DNA from: JAYWGN01 sp043778255
GTDB lineage: Bacteria; Bacteroidota; Bacteroidia; Chitinophagales; Chitinophagaceae
Assembly: GCA_043778255.1 (NCBI GenBank)
Contig: JAYWGN010000006.1
Location: 1-48,434 of the forward strand
Reading direction: 5' to 3'
DNA length: 48,434 nt
Positions 17,075-26,428 of this stretch are shown here, one piece after another (positions within the stretch are counted from its first letter, which is position 1; each line of letters opens with the position of its first letter). Position numbers and translations under genes: made by a program. The notes under the pieces are model-generated. The model worked only from the letters and a program-made list of their open reading frames with translations, did no database searches and was not told the origin of the DNA.

Positions 17075-17719
17075 ATGAATAAATGTTTACCTATTCTAAT
17101 ATTTTTATTTCTAGCCAATTATTGTGCGAAGGCACAGGTTATAGCTGCCACCGATTCGGTAGTACAATTATATGGTGTAGTAATGACTGCCGATAGCCTA
17201 AAAGCTTTGCCCAACGTAAGTGTAGAGGTAGTGGGGCAAAACCGTGGCACACTCACCAACGAAAAAGGTATATTTAGCATAGCTGTATTAAAAGGCGATA
17301 AAATAGCTTTTACCAGTGTAGGTTACAAAGCCCGTACAAGCCTTATACCTACCACATTAATTGGCGATCAACAAAGCCTTATACAATTAATGGTAACCGA
17401 TACATTTTTTCAACCAACAATAATTATACGGCCAAGGCCTACCAAAGAGCAATTTGCCCGTGACTTTGTAAATGCAAAAGTTGAAGATGACGATGTAGAA
17501 CAGGCTCGTAAAAATAATGACGATGCTAAAAAACGAGTATTGCTAGAGACGCTACCAGCCGATGGTAGAGAGGCTGTAGGCTATGCCCTGGCCAAAAATG
17601 CACAACGATATTACTACTCAGGGCAGGCACCGCCACAAAATTTATTTAGCCCAATAGCTTGGGGTCAGTTTATAAAAGCTTGGAAACGGGGCGACTTTAA
17701 ACGTAAACGAAATAAGTAA
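17075..17719 (+). CDS. exported CarboxypepD_reg-like domain protein
   Basis: The 214-residue protein has a signal peptide (MNKCLPILIFLFLANYCAKA) and then a single CarboxypepD_reg-like beta-sandwich at about residues 30-115, recognisable from YGVVMTADSLKALPNVSVEV, GTLTNEKGIFSIAV and DKIAFTSVGYKA. The C-terminal 90 residues are charged and helical, ending in a very basic KAWKRGDFKRKRNK. Such small proteins are common in Bacteroidota cell envelopes; the function is unknown. It is convergent with the DUF5686 gene, with 18 bp between stops. Confidence 0.75.
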   Translation: MNKCLPILIFLFLANYCAKAQVIAATDSVVQLYGVVMTADSLKALPNVSVEVVGQNRGTLTNEKGIFSIAVLKGDKIAFTSVGYKARTSLIPTTLIGDQQSLIQLMVTDTFFQPTIIIRPRPTKEQFARDFVNAKVEDDDVEQARKNNDDAKKRVLLETLPADGREAVGYALAKNAQRYYYSGQAPPQNLFSPIAWGQFIKAWKRGDFKRKRNK

Positions 17720-17737
17720 CTTTTTTTATAGTACTAA

Positions 17738-20233
17738 TTAGTCCCAACGGTTTCTAACCTTATTATAATGTCTAAAACTAAATTTTAATTGTAACGGATT
17801 TTTAAATTGATTTGCTAACGAACCTACAACAAATATTCCTACTTTAAATTTTTCGGCTAATATTCTAAAGGCTTTACTTTCTATACCTGCAAAGGCTTCT
17901 ACGTATTTGAGGTTACGTTCTGGCGCATATAAAAAGCCGCCACCAACTACTTCATTCAATCGAAGTTTACTAAGCAAAGGTATTTTACTTAATATAGCTC
18001 CATTAAATTCATGCACGTAGTGCATTTCATAAAATTGGTTTTTAACTTCAAACGTTGAGTCAATATGTTGAAAGTTAAACTGTGGATACAAAAAGAAATA
18101 GGGATCTCTACCTCTAATAAACTTTCTATCGGCAAATTGAATATTTTTTTTGTTTAAAAAGTTACCGGTTACAAAACTATACTCCGATATACCCACCGTG
18201 CCCAATTGTACACGTTGGGCTACCCTAAACTCTACATAATCATAATCAACTATACTATTTAAAACCTTAGGTATTCCTTTACGCCACTTTACCGAAAAAG
18301 TTGGCCATTTGCTACCCAATATTACCTTTTGTAAGGGCTCTCTCATATACTGCTGAAACGGCGTATAGCTAATGCTTACACTATTATATAATGCAGTATG
18401 TGGCTCAAAAAATTGGGGTACATTAGTTCTGCCAAAGGTTGGATTATAACCTGCTGTATCCCTTATGGTATTAGATAAATCAGCAAATTTGAGTCCTGCC
18501 AAACTTTCACGGTAGGCAATTTCAATTACATTATTTAAAAATAAACCGTTAGCTATTTCAATATTATGACCAAAAGTAAAATGATATTTTCGGTATAAGT
18601 TTCTTTTTTGAAAACTATTAATAAGTACATCTCCTTCAAATAATTGGTCGAAGCTTCTACCAAAATCAATTGAATAAATGCCTCTACTAAATGGGTTGTA
18701 TAATTTGGTAAAAGATAGATTTCCGTTTACATCTTTATTGCGAATGCCATAATCAGTACCACTATATATACCTATATATTTTTTATTTTTAAATGTTTTG
18801 TTGTACCCAAAATTGTAACCAATACGAGTACCACCTGGCTCTAAAAAATTAACTAAACTAGTAAGTGAACCAATATAAATGGTTCTCTCTTTTTTACGAT
18901 TGTAAAAAGTAACACCATCTAACACTAGTTTTTTAAAAGTTATTTTGTTAGTAATTGCATCTATACTATCTAAGTAATGTACGGTAGTAGTGGCTCGTTT
19001 TACACTGTCTTTATACCTTACAAACCTTACTTCTGTTGGGCTGAGTGGCTCTGTACGTATGGCTTTCCAAAATTCTTCTTTTTTTGTATAGGCACTATCT
19101 ATTGTAACACTTACTTCGTTTCCAAAGTATTTTTTAGGAAACTTTGGGTTAATTATGTACTTATTGTAATACACATTTGTTTGGCCATTTTTGGCCAGTT
19201 TTCCCTCTTTTACTTGGTATATAAATTGTTGATTGGCTAGTAACCAAACGGTATCATTTACTAATGTATATTGTTGTTGTACATTAAAGTTTTCATATTC
19301 TACCAAGTGGTATTTGGGTAAATTGAAATTAGCATTTTCAATAATCCAACTACTATCCACAACATCCACAGTACCAGTTAGTAAGGCATTTGCCAACTTA
19401 GTAGGCTTAAATTCTATTGTATAAATATTTCTTTTGTTTTCTTTTCGTACTCTTATGGTTTTATACTTATAAGCAATTAACCCACTGTAACTAATTGGCG
19501 ATAAAAAGGGTGTTTCCGATAAGGCTCGTACCTTCATTAAATTATTGTACAAGCTAAAATCGCCATCAACAGTAGTTAAGTAAAATAAATTGTAAGGATT
19601 GCCAAGTTTGGTAACTGCATTTCGGGTTTCTTTTATTTTATTAGGTAGGGCAAAGTCAAGCTGCAACTGTATTTCAGCCATACTCATTCCTAATAAATCA
19701 TTGTTGAGGGTATCGGTTAGTTTCAGGCTATCTTTAAGTGTAATAGTTTTTTTTACCTTTTTTTTAGTTGCAATTTTTCCATTACTGTTTTCTATAGCTT
19801 TTATATATACGTTGCTAGAAAAGCTTTCAATTTTGGTTTCATTTATACTTTTGTTTTTTATAACGTTACGTATATATTCTTCTGCCCTATCTTTTTTAAT
19901 ACCAAATACTGTAACCGTTTCTTTATCATTATTTTTATTTAATTCCAATATTATATTTTGCTCAACATCAATATTATTTATAGTTATAGTAAATGATTGT
20001 TTTTGGTAACCTACCAAACTTACTACACAATCATATTTTCCGTTTTCGAGTTGTAGTTGGTAAGTGCCGTCTTGCTTTGCTGTTGCATTTATAGCGTTGT
20101 CTTTTAGTAATAGGGTAGCAAAGGGTAGTGGTTCTAACTTTGTGTTTGTTATTTTACCAAATAACTTATAGGTTTGGCTATTTGCTTGTACTAGTGTAAG
20201 CATTATAAAAGCAGTGGCTAAAAGTTTAAGCAT
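17738..20233 (-). CDS. DUF5686 outer-membrane protein with CarboxypepD_reg domain
   Basis: This 831-residue protein has an N-terminal signal peptide (to about residue 20), a CarboxypepD_reg-like domain at about 22-95 (FGKITNTKLEPLPFATLLLK start) and a long DUF5686 region. The last 400 residues are rich in alternating aromatic strands, consistent with an outer-membrane beta-barrel. The final residues end FSFRHYNKVRNRWD, as in barrel proteins. It is the last gene of a minus-strand block with prmA and the sigma/anti-sigma pair upstream, 39 bp after prmA. The role of the family is not established; a surface receptor or assembly function is possible. Confidence 0.8.
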   Translation of the reverse strand: MLKLLATAFIMLTLVQANSQTYKLFGKITNTKLEPLPFATLLLKDNAINATAKQDGTYQLQLENGKYDCVVSLVGYQKQSFTITINNIDVEQNIILELNKNNDKETVTVFGIKKDRAEEYIRNVIKNKSINETKIESFSSNVYIKAIENSNGKIATKKKVKKTITLKDSLKLTDTLNNDLLGMSMAEIQLQLDFALPNKIKETRNAVTKLGNPYNLFYLTTVDGDFSLYNNLMKVRALSETPFLSPISYSGLIAYKYKTIRVRKENKRNIYTIEFKPTKLANALLTGTVDVVDSSWIIENANFNLPKYHLVEYENFNVQQQYTLVNDTVWLLANQQFIYQVKEGKLAKNGQTNVYYNKYIINPKFPKKYFGNEVSVTIDSAYTKKEEFWKAIRTEPLSPTEVRFVRYKDSVKRATTTVHYLDSIDAITNKITFKKLVLDGVTFYNRKKERTIYIGSLTSLVNFLEPGGTRIGYNFGYNKTFKNKKYIGIYSGTDYGIRNKDVNGNLSFTKLYNPFSRGIYSIDFGRSFDQLFEGDVLINSFQKRNLYRKYHFTFGHNIEIANGLFLNNVIEIAYRESLAGLKFADLSNTIRDTAGYNPTFGRTNVPQFFEPHTALYNSVSISYTPFQQYMREPLQKVILGSKWPTFSVKWRKGIPKVLNSIVDYDYVEFRVAQRVQLGTVGISEYSFVTGNFLNKKNIQFADRKFIRGRDPYFFLYPQFNFQHIDSTFEVKNQFYEMHYVHEFNGAILSKIPLLSKLRLNEVVGGGFLYAPERNLKYVEAFAGIESKAFRILAEKFKVGIFVVGSLANQFKNPLQLKFSFRHYNKVRNRWD

Positions 20234-20272
20234 CTATAAATTTACAAATTTCTTACAAACTAAAATTGTTAA

Positions 20273-21109
20273 TTATGTTTCAATTTGTTGTTTATTGGCA
20301 GTTATGCACAACCAATTATTTTTTTCGGTAATGTTAGTTACATCAAAGCCATGCTGAGTAAGGGCTGTAAGCATATCATCTTTATCGGTTAGTAGTACAC
20401 CGCTTAGTATTATTATACCCTTAGCAGCACAGTTAGTATATAAGTGTTGCATATTAGCTATCAATACATTTTTATTAATATTGGCTAATATTATGTCGTA
20501 AGTATTTGCAGGTATAGTTTCGGTAAGTTGTAAGGTTATATTGGTACAATTATTTACAAGTATATTTTCTTGGGCATTGGCAATGCTCCACTCTTCATTA
20601 TCAATAGCATGTATGTTGGCAGCACCTAACTTACTTGCCAATATAGCTAACACACCTGTGCCAGTGCCAAAGTCGCATACTAATTTATTGTTAAATTGTA
20701 GGCTTTGCATAGCACTAATTACTTGGTAAGTGGTGGCATGGTGGCCAGTACCAAAGCTCATTTTTGGGGTTATTATTATTTCGTGTAGTACATTGGTAAT
20801 TGGGGTGTGAAAGTTAGCTCTAATGCCACAAAAATTTTCTACTATTACAGGTTCAAAGTTTGATTCCCAAAGTGCATTATAATTTTGTGGTGCTAGTACT
20901 TCCATGGTGTAGTTGGGGTGTACTTCGTTCATTATTAATTCAACCGTTTCAGGTTCATTTTCATGCTGTGGCAAATATACAAGTAAGGTATTGGGTTGCT
21001 CCTCAAACCCTTGTACAGTAAGCAATTGCCCTAGCTGAGCCATTATTATTTCTTGTAGTGATTGGTTGCAATTGTTGCAGGTTATAAGTAGTGTAGGTTG
21101 CAAATGCAA
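20273..21109 (-). CDS. prmA: ribosomal protein L11 methyltransferase PrmA
   Basis: PrmA trimethylates ribosomal protein L11. The SAM-binding motif I reads VCDFGTGTGVLAIL at 144-157, preceded by the diagnostic PKMSFGTGHHATT at 115-127, and the motif IV-like DIILANINKNVL lies near 208. Length 278 is typical. No in-frame ATG exists between the upstream in-frame stop and the family N-terminus; the start used here is TTG at 21109, so a non-ATG start is likely. The gene follows the anti-sigma gene by 27 bp. Confidence 0.9.
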   Translation of the reverse strand: MHLQPTLLITCNNCNQSLQEIIMAQLGQLLTVQGFEEQPNTLLVYLPQHENEPETVELIMNEVHPNYTMEVLAPQNYNALWESNFEPVIVENFCGIRANFHTPITNVLHEIIITPKMSFGTGHHATTYQVISAMQSLQFNNKLVCDFGTGTGVLAILASKLGAANIHAIDNEEWSIANAQENILVNNCTNITLQLTETIPANTYDIILANINKNVLIANMQHLYTNCAAKGIIILSGVLLTDKDDMLTALTQHGFDVTNITEKNNWLCITANKQQIET

Positions 21110-21136
21110 GTATAGTTTTATAGGTTAGTTTAATGC

Positions 21137-22648
21137 TTAAAATCTGATTACAATTTTTCCTTTATTTTTTTTCTTAGTTTTCTTTTTCCATTTTGGGCCA
21201 GCTGTTAGTACTCGTACTGCTTCCTCATCGGCTGCACTACTTAATGATTGGGCAACTGCAATATTAGTTGGATCTCCATTTTTATCAATATCAAATGTAA
21301 GTATTACCTCGCCTTGTGGTTTTTCTTTTATGTTTATATTATTAGCAATGTAGCTATCATAGTTTGCTATACCATCTAATGGTTCAACTTCTATTATTTC
21401 TACTGTTGGTTTTGCACTACGTTGTTTGGCTTTAAATATTTTGGCATCGCCTAATACCGTAGCATCATCGTTATTGGCTTGTATTGGTGTAAGTACAATA
21501 TTTAAGTAATCTTTATTGGTTCTTAATGCAGTTGTTATGGGCAAATATCCTGCTGCTTTTACATTAATATTAAGTACACTATCTACCGAAAATAAACCAA
21601 ACCTCCCATCAACCCTTGAGTAAGTAGTTAGCTGCTCCTGTGGCAAACTTATATTGGTAAAAGGGATAGCTCTGCCTTGGTTATCGGTAATACGGTAATT
21701 AAAATAATAATTAGGCAAAGCCTGTGTAGCATTAGGTTTAACCAATTCTTTTTTAGCAACATTTTCTAATTGTTCTGTATTACTTTTACGTGTAGCGTTT
21801 ACACCTCTGGTACTATAACCATTCACTACAACCTCTTGGCCGCTGTTTGTTTGGTTATTATTAGCAGCCGTATTAGTATTATATTTTACTTCGGGTGTAG
21901 GTTGCCTTGCCACATCTTTATCGGCTACTTTATCTGTATTCCAATTATAATTTGTTGGGGCAGTAGCAGCTGTATTATTTAACATTAGGGTATCTTTATT
22001 TCCTAATTTTGTTTCACCTATTTGTTCAATTTTAGCGGTTAATTTATCTTCTCTTTTATCATCCATTACAACTGGTGGCGGTGTTACAGCATAATAATTA
22101 TTACCGTTACTTTTATAATAGTTTTCTATATTTTCGGGCTTTACAAATACAGTTGTTGGCTTAATGGCACTTTGTGCAGTAATGGTAGGCTTAACTGTTT
22201 TTAAACTACTAACTTCTTTATTTAGGTTAGTAGTATCTGTTTCAAATTGGCTATTATTAGTTGTATTGTTATTAGTAGTTGTGTTGTTAGCTATTGGGTT
22301 GTTAGCCGTATTTTTTTTATTATAATTACTTATACCAAAGTAAGCCACCATCGAAATAATACAAGCAGCAGCTGCTATTTTAAGTAAGGTATAAATTGGT
22401 TTTCTTTTTGGCATAGCCAATAATTTGGCTTGGTTGTGTTTGTTGTAAAGTTGTTGGTTAAGGTATTGTAAATCGGTAGTGGCTGTACTAGTTTCAATAG
22501 TGTTATAACCCTCTATAGCATCTGCCAAAAAAGGGTCTTCTAAAGCCTGCATTTCGAGTGCATACATTTCTCTACTTGTCATATTGCCATTGAGGTATTC
22601 CCTTATGTCGTTATGTGAGTATTGGCGATATGTAGTACTGTTATTCAT
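21137..22648 (-). CDS. anti-sigma-like membrane protein with CarboxypepD_reg and TonB-type C-terminus
   Basis: The N-terminal 50 residues (YSHNDIREYLNGNMTSRE, ALEDPFLADAIEGY) match the zinc-less anti-sigma domain seen in Bacteroidota ECF regulators. A single membrane helix follows at about 88-107. After a long Asn/Thr-rich periplasmic linker there is a CarboxypepD_reg-like domain near 313-395. The C-terminal region near 430-503 has the TonB_C pattern GEVILTFDIDKNGDP and SAADEEAVRVLTAGPKW. The gene starts 7 bp after the sigma-factor stop. The likely role is to hold the sigma factor at the membrane and sense a periplasmic signal; the TonB-like end may contact an outer-membrane receptor. That wiring is inferred. 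Confidence 0.78.
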   Translation of the reverse strand: MNNSTTYRQYSHNDIREYLNGNMTSREMYALEMQALEDPFLADAIEGYNTIETSTATTDLQYLNQQLYNKHNQAKLLAMPKRKPIYTLLKIAAAACIISMVAYFGISNYNKKNTANNPIANNTTTNNNTTNNSQFETDTTNLNKEVSSLKTVKPTITAQSAIKPTTVFVKPENIENYYKSNGNNYYAVTPPPVVMDDKREDKLTAKIEQIGETKLGNKDTLMLNNTAATAPTNYNWNTDKVADKDVARQPTPEVKYNTNTAANNNQTNSGQEVVVNGYSTRGVNATRKSNTEQLENVAKKELVKPNATQALPNYYFNYRITDNQGRAIPFTNISLPQEQLTTYSRVDGRFGLFSVDSVLNINVKAAGYLPITTALRTNKDYLNIVLTPIQANNDDATVLGDAKIFKAKQRSAKPTVEIIEVEPLDGIANYDSYIANNINIKEKPQGEVILTFDIDKNGDPTNIAVAQSLSSAADEEAVRVLTAGPKWKKKTKKKNKGKIVIRF

Positions 22649-22655
22649 TTTTTTG

Positions 22656-23222
22656 TTAATTACTTTCCATACATTTTTTCAAATTTCTCCGTCCATTTTG
22701 TATGTAACTTCTTACCATACCTTGTTCGTAACCCGTTGTATCTGCAATATCTTTATAGCATTTTTGCTGATAATAAAATTGTTGCACACATATTTTTTGT
22801 ACTTCATCTAATGTATCCAAACATTGTTCCAATTTTGTAAAACTTGCCTCTTTTTCCATTATATTGTTAAGATGCACAGTTTCTGTAAATTGCATACTTT
22901 CAGGCATAAATTCTTTTGTTTCCTTGTTTTTTGGGCTTCGCAAATACATTAAACAGTGATTTTTAGCCAACATATACACCCAACTTTTAAAGTTTTCGAC
23001 TTCATGTTTTTTTAACTTTACAACTAACTCTTCATATATATTTAACACTGCATCTTTAGCCAATTCGTTACTTTTCAAATATTTAACACATACCCCATAC
23101 AATAATTCCATATACCGTTGGTACAAAGCACCTAATGCCTCAGTTGCATTTTGCTGCTTGTAGGCCTGCAACAATTCATTGTCAGTTACAGTTTGGTATT
23201 TGGGGCTAGTAATAAATTGCAC
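22656..23222 (-). CDS. ECF-type RNA polymerase sigma factor
   Basis: The 188-residue protein has sigma-70 regions 2 and 4. Region 2 includes LYQRYMELLYGVCVKYLKS and FKSWVYMLAKNHCLMYLR; region 4 includes VQKICVQQFYYQQKCYKDIADTTG (its core is QQFYYQQKCYKDIA). The start appears to be GTG at 23222; no in-frame ATG gives a better N-terminus. TAACTTTA on the minus strand (23226-23233) lies just upstream and resembles a -7 element, giving a near-leaderless mRNA. The anti-sigma gene follows after 7 bp. Confidence 0.85.
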   Translation of the reverse strand: MQFITSPKYQTVTDNELLQAYKQQNATEALGALYQRYMELLYGVCVKYLKSNELAKDAVLNIYEELVVKLKKHEVENFKSWVYMLAKNHCLMYLRSPKNKETKEFMPESMQFTETVHLNNIMEKEASFTKLEQCLDTLDEVQKICVQQFYYQQKCYKDIADTTGYEQGMVRSYIQNGRRNLKKCMESN

Positions 23223-23256
23223 TATGTAAAGTTAACTATTTTGGTTTTTATTTTTG

Positions 23257-25710
23257 TTAAAAAATTGTAACCTTATACCTCATCTCTATTTTATTTACTA
23301 CACAATTGGGGTGTATTACAAGTCTATTATAATCATCTTTTGCAATAGGTACTACTACACCATTTACATATACGCTTAACTTGTTGCTGTAGTTATAATT
23401 TAATATAGCTGAGTCAGTTATGTAGGCATTGTTTTTTATAATAAAGTCAACTCCATTATTTAAGTTTACTACATTTTGTACAATATTTAACTTTACTGTA
23501 TTTGCATAACATTGTAACAAAGGTTGGGCAAGTGTATCTTCCAATACCATTATTTTATTATCCTCATATAAGGGTATTAAATTATTAGTATTATTAAATT
23601 TATGTAGCCGTTTATATAAGTAACTAAAGTCATCACTTTCGGGTTGGTGGCGGCTCACTATAAAGTACTTAACACCTAATTGCCTGTGATTTACAAATCC
23701 ATTTTGCTCATCGTTATACAAAGGTTCATACCCATCTAACGAGGCTATATTATATGCCATTGCAAAGTTCATTACAAGTGATTGTGAAAAGTTGCTATCC
23801 ATACTTCTTACTGCTGCAATAGGTTGTACACGGTAATTATTGGTAGTATCTAAGTATTTACTATAAGGTAATTGTTGGTACGGGTTGTTGTAAGTGTATA
23901 TATAAAAAGCATCTTTTGTATTATATACATGGTGAGTAAGCAATAGCATACTAACTATTATAATTGAGTACAATAATATTTTTTTATTATAAAATTGAAG
24001 TATATAATTAATAATAATAGCACCACTTATACAACCAAAAAATTGAACAAATAATAACCATTTGAATGGATGGTTGAAAAGTTGAAATATAGGTAGTTTG
24101 CTCATACCAATCCACATTATACCAGGCTTGCCAATAGCTAATAGTAAAGTAATAGCAAAAGCAAATAATACTATTTTTAAAAATTTTGATTGTAACGTTA
24201 CTACTTTTAATTTGTTAGGTATTACAATATAATACACCAAATAAATAAATGCTACAAATACGAACAGAAACCCTCCTTTATAAAAATGGTAGTTATTCTT
24301 TCTATACATTCCACTACCCCAACCATTGGGCATCATATCATTTCCACCAACTGGTAGTATAAGTGTAGTAATACCTTGCCAAATGCCCATACCTTGGCCA
24401 CCTTGCCTGTTGAGGCCAGCTGTAATTGCCATAGTATGCCATAATTGTGGTAAAAAAATTAATAATGAAAAACCTATAATTACTACCAAAGTTTTAAACC
24501 TTACTAATACTGATAATTGACTGTTGTAAAAAAAATAAATAGGAATGATAGTACAATAAGTATAAACCCAATATTGAAAATTGGCTGCATATAAAAATGC
24601 TGAGGTTAACAATATGGCAACAAAATATTGCTTATGCTTCAGTTGGCTATTTTTAAATTTTATTATATAATACACTAGCATTGGCAAAAAAGCAATAGTT
24701 GGAGCTACATAGTACCAACTTCTACTAGCCTCTATATTATACCCACAGAATATAAAACTTAGTGCAGCTACACAGCTAATTAAAGTATTAACCTGTAGCT
24801 TTTGTAGTATCTTATACATATACCAATAGCCTACGGCAAAATGCGTTAGTGTGAATACATTATTAAAGTAATATTTGTTGCCTAGCAAGTACTTAGCTAT
24901 ACAATAACTAGTATGCGTAATAGGATAAAAAAATGCATAAGTACTATACTCAGTAGTAGCTACACCGCTGTACTGTAAAGGATTGTATGTTGGTATGCTA
25001 CCATTAGTGTACCATCCATCAAGCCCATGTAGCAGCACTGGGGTGAACTGACTATAATTATCATCCTGCAAAAAAAAGTAGTGATTTTGGTACAATATAA
25101 TAATTATAAAAGCAATAAAGGGTAACCAAATTAAGTAAGTATTTAATTGAAATTCTTTTGTATATAATTGTATAATAGGTAGTTTACTTTTGTAAAAAAT
25201 AAAGAAAAAATAAATAATAAGCGTAAGTATTATAACTGGATGTAATACAACTTTTTGTAAAAAAGTAACATCTCCACCCCAGTTTATAAATTTGCTAAAG
25301 TAGGGTATTATTGATTTATTATTTGTAGGTTGTAGTTGTATTTCATACATCTTTTTATTAGCTATTGATGTATCAGTAGTGTTTAATATTGCTACAGGTA
25401 AATCAATATAGTTTAATATTGTTTTTGAGTAAATGCTTTTACCAGTACTGTTATTTATTACTATACTATCTACCTTACTAGTATCACCTACATACAAATA
25501 ATTTGTATAATAATTAGTGTTATCAATACTTTTAATAGTGCCTTTATGAGTAATGCCTAATAGGTTAGTTGTGTTATTTTTATTATTTGTTATTATACTA
25601 ATTGTTGTATTATTAGTGTGTTTTTTTTCTACAATTAAGTGTATTGATTGTATAGTTAGTATTACTAACAAAAAGCATAATAAGGGCAATATTAATTTGA
25701 ATTTAGTCAA
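23257..25710 (-). CDS. YfhO-like polytopic GT-C membrane protein
   Basis: The 817-residue protein starts with a membrane helix and has about twelve more in the middle of the chain. A periplasmic segment around residues 210-260 holds HYFFLQDDNYSQF and YNPLQYSGVATTEYSTY, the kind of acidic loop found in YfhO and other GT-C lipid-linked glycosyltransferases. The C-terminal ~190 residues are a soluble beta-rich domain. YfhO-type proteins transfer sugars from polyprenyl-phosphate carriers to glycopolymers outside the membrane. It is the last gene of the five-gene coupled cluster and lies one base after the GT2 stop, the GT2 being a likely source of its lipid-linked donor. Confidence 0.78.
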   Translation of the reverse strand: MTKFKLILPLLCFLLVILTIQSIHLIVEKKHTNNTTISIITNNKNNTTNLLGITHKGTIKSIDNTNYYTNYLYVGDTSKVDSIVINNSTGKSIYSKTILNYIDLPVAILNTTDTSIANKKMYEIQLQPTNNKSIIPYFSKFINWGGDVTFLQKVVLHPVIILTLIIYFFFIFYKSKLPIIQLYTKEFQLNTYLIWLPFIAFIIIILYQNHYFFLQDDNYSQFTPVLLHGLDGWYTNGSIPTYNPLQYSGVATTEYSTYAFFYPITHTSYCIAKYLLGNKYYFNNVFTLTHFAVGYWYMYKILQKLQVNTLISCVAALSFIFCGYNIEASRSWYYVAPTIAFLPMLVYYIIKFKNSQLKHKQYFVAILLTSAFLYAANFQYWVYTYCTIIPIYFFYNSQLSVLVRFKTLVVIIGFSLLIFLPQLWHTMAITAGLNRQGGQGMGIWQGITTLILPVGGNDMMPNGWGSGMYRKNNYHFYKGGFLFVFVAFIYLVYYIVIPNKLKVVTLQSKFLKIVLFAFAITLLLAIGKPGIMWIGMSKLPIFQLFNHPFKWLLFVQFFGCISGAIIINYILQFYNKKILLYSIIIVSMLLLTHHVYNTKDAFYIYTYNNPYQQLPYSKYLDTTNNYRVQPIAAVRSMDSNFSQSLVMNFAMAYNIASLDGYEPLYNDEQNGFVNHRQLGVKYFIVSRHQPESDDFSYLYKRLHKFNNTNNLIPLYEDNKIMVLEDTLAQPLLQCYANTVKLNIVQNVVNLNNGVDFIIKNNAYITDSAILNYNYSNKLSVYVNGVVVPIAKDDYNRLVIHPNCVVNKIEMRYKVTIF

Positions 25711-25711
25711 G

Positions 25712-26428
25712 TTATTGTAGTAGCTGTTGTTGTAATTCGTTTATATATTTTAGGGTACGTTTTATTAATTTCCATTTACCTTTAAGTGTGCCACCTCCTT
25801 TGGCTACACCATATTGTCGTTTGGCAAATACAACAGGAAAATCTATAATAGATCCCATTTGCTTTGCTTTATAAAGCAAGTACAAATCTAACGAAAAATC
25901 GAGTGGGGCATTTTCTTTTATTTTATTAAAAAATGCTTGGCTAAATAATTTTGGTTGGGCATTTATATCATTTAACTTAGTTCGTAATTTATAGTTACTA
26001 TACAGTTCCATACCATAAGTAAATACAGCATCTAACCAATTTCTATTAATTCTTTTTCCTTTTACTATTGTAAGTTCATTATTGCTATTAGTATATAGTT
26101 GGTAAGCTTTTAGTATATCAATTGGGTTGGTTTGCATATCGGCATGGGTATAAGCCAATACCTTTGCTGTAGCTTGTTGTAGCCCTTGTAGTATTCCATT
26201 GCCATAGCCAATATTATTTGTAATTGTTACAATTTTGTAATTGGAATACTTATTAATTTTCAAATTATTTTCTATAACCTTTGTAGTATTATCGGTACTA
26301 CCATTGTTAACTAGTATTATTTCCACAGTTGGTAATGTTGTAATTACGTTATTGCATTTTTCAAGTATTAAGGGTATATTATCAGCTTCGTTGTAGCAGG
26401 GTATTATTATACTAAGTATTGGTATCAT
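25712..26428 (-). CDS. GT2 family glycosyltransferase (polyprenyl-phosphate sugar synthase type)
   Basis: The 238-residue GT-A fold protein has IIIPCYNEADNIPLIL at the N-terminus, LVNNGSTDNT near 39-48 and the metal-binding region AYTHADMQTNP near 91-101. It has no C-terminal membrane helices, like soluble DPM1-type enzymes that load a sugar onto a polyprenyl phosphate. Its start overlaps the end of the double nucleotidyltransferase gene by 17 bp and the YfhO gene follows after one base. The natural reading is GT2 making the lipid-linked donor for the neighbouring GT-C proteins; this is an inference. Confidence 0.85.
   Translation of the reverse strand: MIPILSIIIPCYNEADNIPLILEKCNNVITTLPTVEIILVNNGSTDNTTKVIENNLKINKYSNYKIVTITNNIGYGNGILQGLQQATAKVLAYTHADMQTNPIDILKAYQLYTNSNNELTIVKGKRINRNWLDAVFTYGMELYSNYKLRTKLNDINAQPKLFSQAFFNKIKENAPLDFSLDLYLLYKAKQMGSIIDFPVVFAKRQYGVAKGGGTLKGKWKLIKRTLKYINELQQQLLQ

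Noticed and set aside
19599..20009. 136-codon hydrophobic plus-strand frame opposite the DUF5686 gene
   Set aside because: It mirrors Lys/Asn/Glu codons of the real gene as Phe/Leu/Ile/Val and has no independent support.
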